Source: Nipponacmea schrenckii
Taxonomy: Eukaryota > Mollusca > Gastropoda > Lottiidae
Reading direction: 5' to 3'
NCBI GenBank assembly: GCA_030562195.1
Contig: JAUJPP010000007.1
Coordinates: forward strand, 30,129,769 to 30,193,768
Length of the DNA: 64,000 nt
In this document: piece by piece, positions 22,913 to 34,369 of the stretch
Layout: each line of letters opens with the position of its first letter
How positions within the stretch are numbered: position 1 is the first letter of the stretch
Program-made: the position numbers and the translations under genes
Notes under the pieces: generated by a model
What the model was told of the DNA's origin: nothing
Database searches by the model: none
The model's input: the letters and a program-made list of their open reading frames with translations, nothing else

Positions 22913-23198
22913 TCCATTCTAGGTCAGAACATGGATAAATTTCCATAGACTTTACATTGATAAACGTCATCAGGCCCCATCAGCTGATCAAAATTTACAT
23001 TAACTTATCAAGAGCCCCGTAAAATGGATGATCAATAACAGATTATAATTACCATAGATTATAGTTGACAGCTCAATAGTTTGCTACATAGTTGTGTCTA
23101 TACTTTGATATTACCTTTAATATTTGTCTTGTTATCAAATGCTTCTTTTAAAGCGAAACAGTTTTTATTTAAAGGCACGATCAAATTATTGTCAATTC
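22910..23198. other. Unassigned sequence right of the T29 run
   Basis: No reading frame with recognisable features. Possibly the 3' UTR of a minus-strand retroelement because of the adjoining T-run; otherwise nothing is visible. Confidence 0.3.
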
Positions 23199-23202
23199 TT
23201 AA

Positions 23203-23668
23203 AGGGATAATAGGCGTTAGAATACACTCGTCCTACGGCTTATATTTGTGTTTCATATTGACTATTAGTTAAATAAGTATGCATCCCACACTTTACCAAA
23301 TTTTAAAAAGCCACAATAAAAATATATTCGGAATTTTAAAAAAAAGTGAGCCAGCGACGATTCCATTCAGTTTGAGAATAAAAGCGTCTGGTAAATCAAC
23401 GCTAAAACATCATTGTGGAATTCAACAGTAGGGGTCAAGGACGCGTGAAAACCCACATGTTAGAGTTACTTCCCTTTGTATTTACACGATTTGAAAATCG
23501 CTTGATGGATTGCTCAAGCGTTTTATGATTAACTACTTTATTTTGGGGATTTATCGGATTTTAGAGGGATTTTGATGTATATGTAAGTCCATTGACGGAT
23601 ATATACTGTTATTGTCCAAATTTGAGTGAACTTAAATTTTTATGTTCGTTCTAACGCCTATTATCCCT
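23203..23668. mobile_element. MITE with TTAA target, copy 1
   Basis: The ends are long inverted repeats (AGGGATAATAGGCG... and its complement), flanked by TTAA at 23199-23202 and 23669-23672. The length is 466 bp, the same as the inverted copy at 52648-53113. No coding potential. TTAA duplication is the hallmark of piggyBac-type transposases, so it is probably a non-autonomous piggyBac-like element (family inferred from the target only). Confidence 0.75.
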
Positions 23669-23672
23669 TTAA

Positions 23673-24779
23673 AGGAACAATTTGAGATTAAAAAGATGAC
23701 TGCGTAGGTCGAAAATTGTTTTTTCTCAACTTTATATACTCTTTTTACCAAAATCTAGAGAGATAAGTCTCTTTACATATTTGTACAAAATCCAAAAAGG
23801 TTCCAACTTAAAATATTCGGTTTATGGAACCAATCTTAGAACCGAGCTAAAAAATTAAAAACAACTATTAGTACTCTCTGTTTTAATCAGTCCTTTTAGG
23901 ACAAATTAAGGGCATACGAAGAGGTAAATTTCAGATATAAGAAATCGTTTTTATCTTTCTTGATTAGCACATTTTGCATTCTGCCACTTTAAATCTGAAG
24001 TGTTCAGTTGTTCTAAACAATGTTGTACATTTGAATAACGTTTGTTGTACTTTTAAATAACGTTGTTTCGAGAATGGTCCTAAATAATATTTAAACTGAA
24101 CCGACATAAATAAGCCAGAAAAGATCTGAAAACGAACATTAAACGACCTAAAACGAACAGTAAACTCTCAAATAATAGGCTATGTGAAATTATCGGGAAC
24201 CGAACAGAAACCAATCAGGAAACGACCTTAAACAATGAGTTCTAAGCATGCTAATGAGGTGAGAACATGACTTTTTTTCTAAATTGAAAAAGTGTACTTT
24301 ATTGAACTATGATAGGACGTCTTTCATAAACCCCAGTTGAGTGCATTCTGTCTGTGATCAAACGCACAAAACACACACCTGATTCAGTTTGATGTATTAT
24401 CTTGTTATATATTGTAACAATATTGTTATATAATGCTATCGTGAAGTTTAAACAGACACTATAATACATTAAGCTTGTAAGAAGTAAAAACTTTACACTG
24501 TTTTCAACTAAGCCATTAGTTTCTATAAATTTTCAAAGATTCCATATTTTGCTAAAATTGACAGGCATAATCTCGCACTCACTCTTGTTCACTGTCTGGG
24601 TGTTTTTGGGTGTATTTTTTTATTTATTTTTTGTTTGTTTTTTTTTTTTGTTTTTTTTTATCATTTTTATATAATCTCTGGCCTGTTTTTGAAGGAAATT
24701 AATTTTACTCCAATTGATTAAATTGAAGTATCGGGATTACGGTTTTCTAAGAAAATTCACATTCGTTAAAAACCAAGAT
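23673..24779. other. Non-coding AT-rich spacer
   Basis: No supported gene. It contains T-rich low-complexity tracts (24610-24660). The last eight bases, ACCAAGAT (24772-24779), are the left target duplication of the next element. Confidence 0.5.
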
Positions 24780-24791
24780 TAGGGTGTTCAG

Positions 24792-24821
24792 TGACGTCAC
24801 GCAATCTTGTCTAAAATGGCG
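24792..24821 (+). promoter_or_regulatory. CRE plus YY1-type motif at the left end of the transposon
   Basis: TGACGTCA, a perfect cAMP-response element palindrome (24792-24799), is followed 13 bases later by AAAATGGCG (24813-24821), a YY1-type core, both just inside the terminal repeat. This layout resembles a TATA-less promoter. Motif match only. Confidence 0.35.
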
Positions 24822-25631
24822 AAATCGTTACCTTCACGTCTTCCAACAATTCCTCCCCAAATCCCACGATTTTACACCAAGACATATTATATATCAGTAA
24901 ATGTGAAATTGAATAAGCTTTTCAACAAGGTTTTTTAATAATTTTTATATGTACTCGTTTTCGAGAAATTTCAAGTTGAAGTCGATTTTTCGACCGTCGG
25001 TCATTTTGTCGCCAATGACTCCATTTTTTGCGAAAATGGAAGCTTTTTTTAAACGAATTTCCGGGAGAATTGACTGCATCGATTTTGACAAAAGTGGTTC
25101 TGGTGATCAGAGAAATGGATGGATATTATAAATTCGAGTGAACAAAAAAAAAAATTTAAAATTTGTAAAAATAGCGTCGAAAATACGTGAAAAGCTCAAA
25201 TTTTCGGACATTTCCAGGTACGATCAAAACTTTGTTCACTCGAATAATGTTTCTATGTCTATCGAGTGACATTCCTTTTTTGAGTTTTACTAATTCCGTT
25301 CAGCCAGTTCTCCCGGAAATTGATTTGAAAATAGGTAGGGTGGTACAGAATCAGATTCCTTTGAAGTTTGCCGACTCTGGTTGTGTGTTACGTGATACAC
25401 TTGCGCATCACGTTATACACCGAATAATGCTTGATCAATATGACGTAAATGACAGTGATGCAGTTAATGATAGTAGATGTCTGGACGACTTCGACTACAC
25501 ATTTTGAACTTTCAACCCCAGTCATGGAAAATAACGGTAAATTTGAAGTTTTCTATCGTTTAAAACAGGATAAATAAAGAGTCTAAAATCAAAGCGAATG
25601 TTTCTAAAATTGGGTTTCTAGAAATGAGAAT

Positions 25632-28600
25632 AATGGGGAACCAAACTCAAATTATCTGCCCCTGAAGATGGCGCCACCGACTAGGGTCCCGGAAGTCGAC
25701 ATCACGCTTACTGACAGCCATACTTCCACTAATACGCGATCGTGAATCATGCCTGTAACTTGTTATTGTGGTCCGGGATGTTCGAAGAGGGGAGGATTTT
25801 TGTTTCCCACTGAAAATATTCGTCGGAAACAGTGAATTGTGGCCGTAAGCAGGCGGAAATCTTTGAAAGGAGATACACTGTGGCCCACTTCGTCCAGTGT
25901 CGTCTGCAAGAAGTGCAAGGAATGGAAAGGAGTGGAATTTACGTCCTCCAGCAAGTGTTTGCTTTATTAGATAAGTTTCCTTTTGTAATTTTGAAATAGT
26001 TGTCATTGTATTAGTATGTCTATATTCTTTGAAAACCATGGATGAAATGAGTAGTGTTTTGTGGCAACTGTCTGATCACTGACAGCAATGTTTTACTGAC
26101 TAGGCCTAAGCCTCTTCATATTGTCTTATTATGGCCTAGTTTGCCTTTGATCTACAAATTAATTTATGAGGCCTATGATATTACTGATAATTTTAATTCT
26201 AATAAGTGGGTTTATTTTTACTGGACATTTCTTTTAAGGAAGTGTGTTTGAAATTTTCATTCATTCATCCTATGAATATATAGACATACTAAGAATTAAG
26301 ATGTGTTGAAGATTGAAATGCATTTTAAGATTATCAGTTTACATTATGAAAGTGCGTTTCATTTTTTAAAATAATCCATTATTATGCCTATAATTCGGTA
26401 TATATTATACTTATCTTTCTTGTACATGTAATCTATTCTGATGAACATTTTTAAAAAGAATATGAAAAAATTTGGATGCTAATAATGAAGCCCTGATGTT
26501 GATTTTTTTTTCCTAAAATTATTTTTGTTCTGGTCTGCTTGTTTCATTTCTTTTTTTCAGGTAACTCATGCCAGTCTTGTGGGCAAAGGCCATAGTTAAA
26601 AACACAGGTTAACATATTTAGGTGAGTTAAAAGTTTTTTGTATTTTACACATTTTTTTTAAACATTCATTTACAAAATAGGCATTTGGTCAACTGACCTC
26701 ATTAACTGTTACCAGAGGCTAAACTGAAAAAAAAAACCACAGCAATTAGGCTGTTGTGAAAGTCTTTGAGTGCATCCAATCTCATATTTGCTTCCATGAC
26801 AACAGTTTTCTTTTATTTCTTTGTTGAATACTAGCTAGTGTGTTTTTGTGAATTGAAAAATACTGCTGCTGGAAAGGAACTGCATTTAAGTTTATACTTT
26901 ATTTCTACAAATCATGACCTTATGATTATATATTCTTTTTTCAGGAACAATTCCTTTGAGATGTCAGGAAAACCTGTATCTGTTCCATCAGTTTTCCAGT
27001 GGTCTGAAGAAACAACAGATGAAACTTGGTGTGAGTGTTCCTAATCACCCAAGGATGAACTTTGATTAATATCATGAAAAATCTTTAATTCATTGATTAC
27101 TCTTGTCAACCTCCCAGACAAATCGACTGCCATTATAAAAGTTGGCGCGTTATGATTGCCATCACTATTTTCATTTCTGCTCGGCATTCTGATTTAAAAA
27201 AAAAGAGTCTGTTGATGTTAGCCTCAAATACTTCAGAAAACTATTCGTGTAGGATTTTTGTGCGTCATTGTCAAGTTTCTTTTCAAATTGTTCAAGACAA
27301 CAGTGGGTTGCTTCTTATTTCAGTAGAGTAAATTTGATGTCAGTATTGATATCTTTGTAAATGTCATAATTTGGAGTTACCAATAAATATTTTTTTTCCA
27401 ATACCTATGTTCAAGATTTTTATTTCTGTCAATAAATACAACCCTAAAAAAGAAAACTGTTGTAATCTTTAAATTTTTAACAATTCAACCACAGAACTAA
27501 TAGGTTGAAATCCTACTTGAACTGAAGGAAATTTTCGACATAATTTTGGAAGGATTAAGTTTTGAATTTCTTTTAAGTGAAGCGCAAAGGAAAATATTAG
27601 ATCTAGGGATAGTATTACCATAAATCAAACCAAAATACTCAACTAGCCTCACTGACTACATTGTGCCCTAAATATATACTCAGAATGTGTTTTGGGGTCC
27701 TTAAAGAACACATTTCCCTCTTTGCCTACAAACTGTGAGTTGGATCCAAATTTCAGTCTGAAATTCCCCTCTATAAAACCATATTTCCAATTTTGAGTAT
27801 AACTTAAATGGCCATGGTTGGCATTTTCAAAACCTTAAGACAATCTAAACTTGTTTTGAGGTTAATATTTCAATGATACAAATAAGATTAGAACTACAAG
27901 GCCTATCATATTAATGTATGTAGCCCTAGCCTACTGTGTGGCCACAAAAATAATTCTGATAGCCTTAGATTGACTTAAAAAGGTTTTTAAAATGGCAACA
28001 ATAAAAAAATATTTTGAAATGTGGTTCATTTTCTCTAAAAATTTCTATGATTTGTAGGGTAATATGTTCAATGCCATGGGAAAATTTTAAAACTTTATAT
28101 TTCTATAGACCCTAAAGTAGAAGCCATTCTTTGAGAATGGAAATTAATTGACAATTATATTTTGATTACTTGTGACGTGAGGAAAATTCAAAATTCATTA
28201 AGCACTAGCCTAGAACTGTATCAGTCCGGGCAGTAGACCGGTCAGTAGAACTAGAAGACCACCGTAGTTAGCATACGGTAGGCCTAGTATTAATAGTATT
28301 AGCCTAGGCCTATTGAATCATGCCTACAATCATACATAGTTACCATTTGTCTTGTCTGGGCTAAAATAATGATTATCTAAGATTATCATTAAGATTTCAA
28401 GTATTTTTCAACTCCAATAATCAACAAACGACAGTCGCGAAGGAAATTTGTCCAAACCCCGACTGTCACTTGACTAGGTCTACTTTCGATTCTCACAAAC
28501 TTTCAGCGGACGTATTCGTTCGAAGCTTAGCCGACGGGTAAAACTGATTGTAACTTTTGGTTTAATGTTTTTTCTACCGGTAACCTCCCCTATTTTAGAT

Positions 28601-28756
28601 TTTAGTTCCTTTTCAAAGTTTAGATAGGTCCCATAAACCAAAATCACGCTTACTATTTACATAGTCGGCCATGATTGCACACAACGCTTTAGGACCGCAA
28701 TAGTCGCCGCGCCCCCTACATCAAGGAAAGACAACTCGCGAGTTTGGTTCCCCATT
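25632..28756. repeat. Nested 17-bp inverted-repeat pair enclosing the THAP exons
   Basis: AATGGGGAACCAAACTC at 25632-25648 is repeated as its exact complement at 28740-28756. Both sides continue with related motifs (AAGCGTGAT-type sequence, GGCGCC/GGCGCG blocks). This suggests a 3.1 kb element nested in the 5.9 kb one. I could not find a target duplication outside the repeats. Confidence 0.5.
25749..27030 (+). pseudogene. THAP-domain gene remnant (transposase-like N-terminus)
   Basis: Exon 1 starts at ATG 25749: MPVTCYCGPGCSKRGG, then FLFP, with spacing like a THAP zinc finger (first Cys pair, then the FP motif). An in-frame TGA (25833-25835) stands where THAP domains have their invariant Trp; reading on gives IVAVSRRKS and VVCKKC, like the closing part of the finger, with the final His lost. 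Exon 2 (26945 to about 27030) follows a TTTTTTCAG acceptor and encodes SGKPVSVPSVFQWSEE, close to the LKPxAVPSVFxW segment that follows THAP domains; a GTGAGT-type donor follows. THAP domains bind DNA. No catalytic exons are visible downstream. Possibly from a P-like transposon. Confidence 0.55.
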
Positions 28757-30188
28757 GGAATTCATCATTTGATGAAGGTTGCTTTCAAAAGTCCCGATTT
28801 TCGTTGTTCCTTCCCACAGCAAAATCGTTGAATGTTTTCTTTTTTTGACTTCCAATTTCTCAAATGCTAAGCACAAAAGTAGATCTAATGAAAATCTTTT
28901 TTTTTTTTTTTTGTCAGCTTTGTAATTTAGTTGAAGAAATCCATATGCCTAGCTTGATTTACTCTGATACTAGAGTCATTACCATTCAATAATTGGGGTC
29001 TATGATTAGGTGTAGGCCTAGATCTAGTCTATAAATTATGAGACCTAATAATTAATAATATGGACATATTTATGATTTTTACCTTTTTCATTACAGTTGA
29101 TGGAAATCAACAGTTTTATGTTAAGTTATAATTAAACATTAAAGTAAGTGAATATTTTAATAGAAGAATCTGGAATATCATGAATGACAGTACCGGTATA
29201 TTATCTAGTTTAGCCTGGTTGGGCCTACCTAGTAATTTACAAGAAAACCCACATTCATGGAAAACATATTTTTTATTAGTAACGATTACATTTGTTCCAC
29301 AAAGGTGTGTAATATTGCTAGATCTCAGTTAGACCTGACTTAAACTCTTTGTTTTCTTTAATTGTAGGTTGGAAAAAAAACAGTTACCGGTAGTGAAAAT
29401 CAACCTAAATTAGGCAAATAATGTTTCACAGAACTTGTCAAGGGGTTGTGGAGGATAATTTGACAAGTTTTTGAAGTTTTTAAAATTTTGATATTTTCTT
29501 TAGTTGACTTCTAATCTGATTACAGCATGTGGTCAAAGGGAGATAATTTGTTAACCCTAGCTTTGACACAGTTAGGGTTAGCACTTGACAAAATTTTTAG
29601 GACTTTTTTAATATTTTTTTTTTATAATTTTTTTAGGAGTTTTATGTTTTAAACAACAGTGTGGCATGAGAATTTAATTCACCTTGTGATCATATGGAAC
29701 CAATTTGCTACTTAGTAAGACTGTGACCAAGGCAGAGTTATGGTCTATAATTTTTAAAAAAAAAATTTTCAATTTTAAATATTTTTAAGAGAATTACTAG
29801 AATATATTTTCCTTTTTTTTTTTAGTATTGGCATTCTTTTTAGGTTCAAATTTTGAACAACTCGGGGAAATGTGAGTTGAAATCAATGTGTGGCCAAAGG
29901 GAGACAATTTGCTGTGACCAAGTTAGCTTTTAGTACTTACATTTATATTTTTTCAATTTTTTTTAAATTTATTTATTTATTGCTTTTTTTTGTAAATCTT
30001 ACAGGGGTTATAGTATTTGACTGCTATGTTTTATGTGATTAATTCTGGTACCATTAGAATACTGTAAAAAAGAGCTTTAAAATGATATATGAAAAGTTCA
30101 TATTTAGTGAATGAAAATTTTTTTTTTTCATTTTTGGAAATATTTGCATCGTCGCGTACGAAGTGGCGGCCATCTTGAATAAAAAATG

Positions 30189-30202
30189 GTTACCATGGTA
30201 AC
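30189..30202. promoter_or_regulatory. Perfect X-box palindrome (RFX-type) beside a YY1-type motif
   Basis: GTTACCATGGTAAC is a perfect 14-base palindrome matching the RFX X-box consensus. It lies about 15 bases after GGCGGCCATCTTG, a reverse YY1-type site. Motif match only; it lies within the right part of the 5.9 kb element. Confidence 0.35.
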
Positions 30203-30714
30203 AAACTGTGTAAATTTTAATCTCAAAATGGTACTTCATCTAAATTGTAATGGAATGGAACTTTAAAACTGAATAATATAGTCAAATTATGGATTAAAGT
30301 GACATTAACTTTTGACGCGAGCAAAATTTATGTCTTTTGGAAACAAAATGGCCGACATAATTTTTTTTACCTAGAATTTGTTGAAATTCGCCTTAAAATT
30401 TATAAAACCGAAAGAATTTTGTAAATATCTTTAAAATTAAAGATTATATTTGTATTTTTATGGTTCTTTTTTCATTAAATTTCTCCTTTTTGGAGTCGTT
30501 AACCTTTTGACCTTTTTGTTGAGCCAAAGAAGGAGCATTTTAGACAAAATCACCCCCGATTTCTCGACTTCAAACTGCCATAACTTTTGTTCTAATTGAG
30601 ATATTTTCATTCTGTAAACTGTATTTCCACCTTTGAAAAGAGCTGGTTAATTTGAGCCTATTTTCACTGTTCTAGCATCATAAACAAAAAATGACCTGAA
30701 CACCCTACCAAGAT

Positions 30715-31600
30715 GACCTGAAATAAACTGTTCATACGTTTGAATAAAAACATGTTAATTTTAGATAACAGTCGGCTCTCATCGAACTGATCTAATCAAG
30801 TTGTCAGGAAAGAAAATTCGAATAAGATACCTGCCGACATCTTTATGTTGATTTATTGTAATTAACAGTCCAAAGGAAATGAATACATTGTGCATGTTAC
30901 TTTCAAGTGAACAACATAATGGAAATGGTAACAAATACTTCGTATTATTGAGCAAAGCGAACAATTAAAAGGCTTTATTTTGTGTATACCTATAATACTG
31001 AATGGATAAGTCAGAAGTATTCTACTACGCACGAAATTCAAACTCTCACAATTATGTTTACTAAGAAAATAATATTCTTCAGACGGAGACATGTTTACTT
31101 GTCAAATGAAGATGTATAGGAGACAATTAATGAAATGTTTTATGAGCTATATAATACTAATACAAGACTACAGTATGACAAGTAATAATAATAAATTGAA
31201 GATAGGGATTTAATTGGTGTGATATATTGACAGCATCTTTTAGCCTAATTCTCGCATCAAAACAAACTTAATATCTTATCTGACAGCTGGAAATTATAAC
31301 AGAGGAAATCTACCGGTCTTTCACTACTAAACAGGATTTTTCTTTCCGTTATTGTAATTTACCATATATGTTTTTCAACAGCAACTTGACAAAACTCTGT
31401 CCTCATATTTCAAGTCTTGTTATGAATTTAATGATTTGATTTATTTTTCTATCGCTTACGTTATAAAAACTTCACACACAGCAGACAAAAATTAAATACG
31501 AATACAAGAAATTTTCGTCATTTTATAATTCCCCCGCGCCATCCCCCAATAGACGTAAACAGTTAAAAACATCCCTAACCCATATTATTAAACCAGTCTT
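30715..31600. other. Non-coding spacer
   Basis: AT-rich DNA with short chance frames on the minus strand (30779-31092) lacking any family resemblance. Nothing else seen. Confidence 0.45.
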
Positions 31601-32215
31601 CAGGCACGTATCCTAACCATTGGGGGAGAGGGGGGGGGGTTAATGTCTAAAGTTTACCGACGGATCGCTCCTTCAGAGAAACAAATACATAGTTAGTTAT
31701 ATCCGAAATTCAAGACAATGGATTTTCAATGTGTGTGTGTGAGCTCGATTGGGTGCATTTTGACTATCAACATCTGCTTGACAGTCACTGCGCACAAAAA
31801 AACGACCATTTTTAAGAAATATTAAAGCCTCTCGTTATCTCAGAAATTCTGAAAGAAACTGAATTTCAGGCATCAAATGCTAATCAAAAATTAGTCAAAG
31901 ATGGATATGTTAAGATCTCGAAAAAGGAGGGAGGAAACGAATTTCTAAATATAGCACTGACTATATTTGAATAAAATCATAAGTATAAATTGTGTAGTGG
32001 TCTGAGTCTGTTTACTGTTAGTGAAAGGGGAATAACCCAGAAAATTTTGGAAATGACGAAGTTTTACCGACAACCATGAACAGTTTATCGATGGCATCAA
32101 ACCGACAAATGGTTTTCATTCTATCGGTTAACCAACTGACTCAATCCGCGTTTTACCGACAGGTTCGGCAAAAGTAGGTACCCCCACATCCCCACTCCCG
32201 TACCCTGCGTCCATG
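31601..32215. mobile_element. Diverged hAT-like element with TTTACCGAC motifs
   Basis: The left end CAGGCACGTATCCTAACC aligns with the left end of the 51.8 kb element (CAGGGGCGTAGCGTGACC), and the right end CTGCGTCCATG aligns with CTACGCCCCTG. The interior shares TTTTACCGACA and TCGGTTAACCAA motifs. Outer octamers CCAGTCTT and CAAGTGAT match at only 5 of 8 positions, as expected for an old target duplication. Non-coding. Confidence 0.5.
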
Positions 32216-34188
32216 CAAGTGATCCAATAAATTACTGTATTGACTAATAAATAACGAGTCTTCTGTCTACATGAACTTAATTATTAATAGGATAATATAA
32301 TTATGTATGTTTATGTTTTGCATGTTCTTTTTTTAGCCCTTATCGTTTTAACGCTGTATGTCACAATATTTTTAAAATATTTAAAAGCATATAGACTCGT
32401 AGGCCTATATATAACCATAATACCATTAGACTTTGTAATTTCTTGAATTGCTCTTATTTGTTGTACCAAAAGGTTACTTATCTTGTATTTTCTACTTATA
32501 CAGAACTACTTCAATAGAAAATCCATATAATATTGTCAAGTATATTGAATTTGGTTAGAATAAGATTAAATAAGGCAGAATTCTAGATTTGATTAGAATT
32601 GAGTTGAGTTGAGTTGAGTTGCAACAATTACACAATTCTCACCCACGATTATTTTAAAATAACTTTTAGAGTATCATTCTATACTACTGGCATAATACGG
32701 TGAAACATAATGACATGACCAGTGGGCCTACTCGTTAATTAATTTGAACTTCTGTTTTGGTGTTAAAATATTTAACATTGAAATATACAAGAATCATATA
32801 AACTATTGATTTTATTGCGATAGCATTTAGTTACAATGAAATTATATTAGCAGATTTTTTTAAATGGGCATGTAAATATACAAAACAAGATTTATTGACT
32901 ATTGGTTTTATAAGAATAAAATTCTTTCATATTATATTAGCAGATTTCTTAAATGGTTAGCATGTAAATATACAAAACAAGAGTCATATAGACTATTGGT
33001 CTTATTACAATAAAAGATGAAATGTTTGTTTACTTGTAAATTAGTTTATCTTTTGCAGCTGCACCTGATATATAGGTTTGATAAGGTAAAGCACTACAGT
33101 ATATAGGTTCAATATTGATATCTATAAACATTACAAGTTTCTAGTGACCGTAATAATTATATTGACATAATAAAGGAAACTAATTAGTCATCAGTGAAAG
33201 CAACGTCAGACAATATGAATGGTGACCTATATAAAAGTCTTTATGTTTTTGTCACATTGAAATCTTAACGCCGTAGGTGAAAAAAAAAAGCCGCCATTTT
33301 AAATAGCCAATAATTGGATAGGCCATTTAGATCGTTCAACATGGTATAATTAATGGTGGGTGGGGTGTAAGCTGTGAACCATTAAGGGTCCTTGGACTTG
33401 GTTCAAGCACACGTTTTTAAGCTACAGATATATTTTTAAGGATTAAGGCCATATTTTACAAGAAATTGTTTATGTTAAACCTACAATTCCATCTAAAGAA
33501 AAAAGTACTGTGATTAAGCAAGAATGAAGGTAGATTAAACAGCCTCAAGTCATATCCTGAAAACGCCCACATAGTTACATGGAGTTACATTAGACTTGAG
33601 CTTTAAGCCAAGAATCCATATTTATAAGAAAGGAAATTAGATTATAATGAGGGTCGTTATCAAGTATAGCCAGTGTATCAATTTAATTTACATAGTGTAA
33701 CAAAGCGTGATATTGGTCTAATAGTATAACGGAGGTGGAGGCAGAGCACTAAGTTTAATGAGTTGTTGACATCATCTTTCATCAAGTAGCATTCAGTTTC
33801 TTGTGAACAAAAATCACGTAGTCAATCTGCGTGTGATAAGACATTATATTACTTGGTATTGAATGTCTGTAGTATTTGCGTGAAGTATGTCTGAATAAAG
33901 GTAATTACTGATTAATCAAGGTGAATTTCCCAACCTTAACCATGTTTAGACACATACTCGTTACACACAAGTTTTATTGGATTCGAGATATTGAAGATTT
34001 CTTCCCCGATGAATATTATTGTCACAAAAGTTACAAGTTTTTGCATTAAAGATGATACGTTTCCTTGGTCAAAATAGATCTTCACGATCTCAAAACAGGG
34101 TACATTCTGTCCTTTCACACCCATAGAATTTCGACAATCGATTTGATCCAGTTTTTCAACACCGATACGATTTACTTATTTATGTCAA
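32216..34188. other. Non-coding spacer
   Basis: AT-rich sequence with small local duplications such as ATTATATTAGCAGATTT near 32845 and 32930, each followed by a CATGTAAATATACAAAAC block. No gene, RNA gene or splice structure is evident. Confidence 0.45.
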
Positions 34189-34369
34189 AATGGAATGAAA
34201 TGAATAGAGTTTTACGTCCTACTCTTCTTTACCTACTGGGCAGGTGAAGACGGACAAAGCCATTGGGGATGCAATGGGGGAAATTGACTAGGACAGCTCG
34301 ACAGGGATTGAATTCTGGACACTCAGGTTGGCGAGGACGCATCTAACTCATATAAGTCACGAAGCGATG
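34189..34369 (-). mobile_element. tRNA-derived SINE candidate
   Basis: On the minus strand the order is a tRNA-like head with a B-box-like AATTCAATCCC (from 34302-34314), then a body containing GAAGAGTAGGACGTAAAAC, and a simple tail ATTTCATTCCATT. Two shorter relatives of the body and tail occur at 2691-2734 and 6564-6607. The A box is weak, so tRNA origin is likely but not certain. Confidence 0.5.

Larger units (their letters stand above)
24780..30706. mobile_element. 5.9 kb DNA transposon with TIRs, 8-bp target duplication and THAP remnant
   Basis: The left end reads TAGGGTGTTCAG (24780-24791) and the right end CTGAACACCCT (30696-30706, with the following A also matching). The eight bases ACCAAGAT occur immediately before the left end (24772-24779) and immediately after the right end (30707-30714). 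Eight-base duplications are made by hAT and P-element transposases, and P elements encode an N-terminal THAP domain. A decayed THAP-like exon pair lies inside (25749-27030). No intact transposase is visible. A P-like assignment is therefore inference; a hAT end with a captured or nested THAP gene is the alternative. Confidence 0.65.

Noticed and set aside
25187..25507. 106-codon frame inside the 5.9 kb element
   Set aside because: No domain recognised and no splice signals tie it to the THAP exons; too weak to call a gene.
25647..26039. 130-codon minus-strand frame
   Set aside because: It is the antisense shadow of the THAP-like exon, with no recognisable features.
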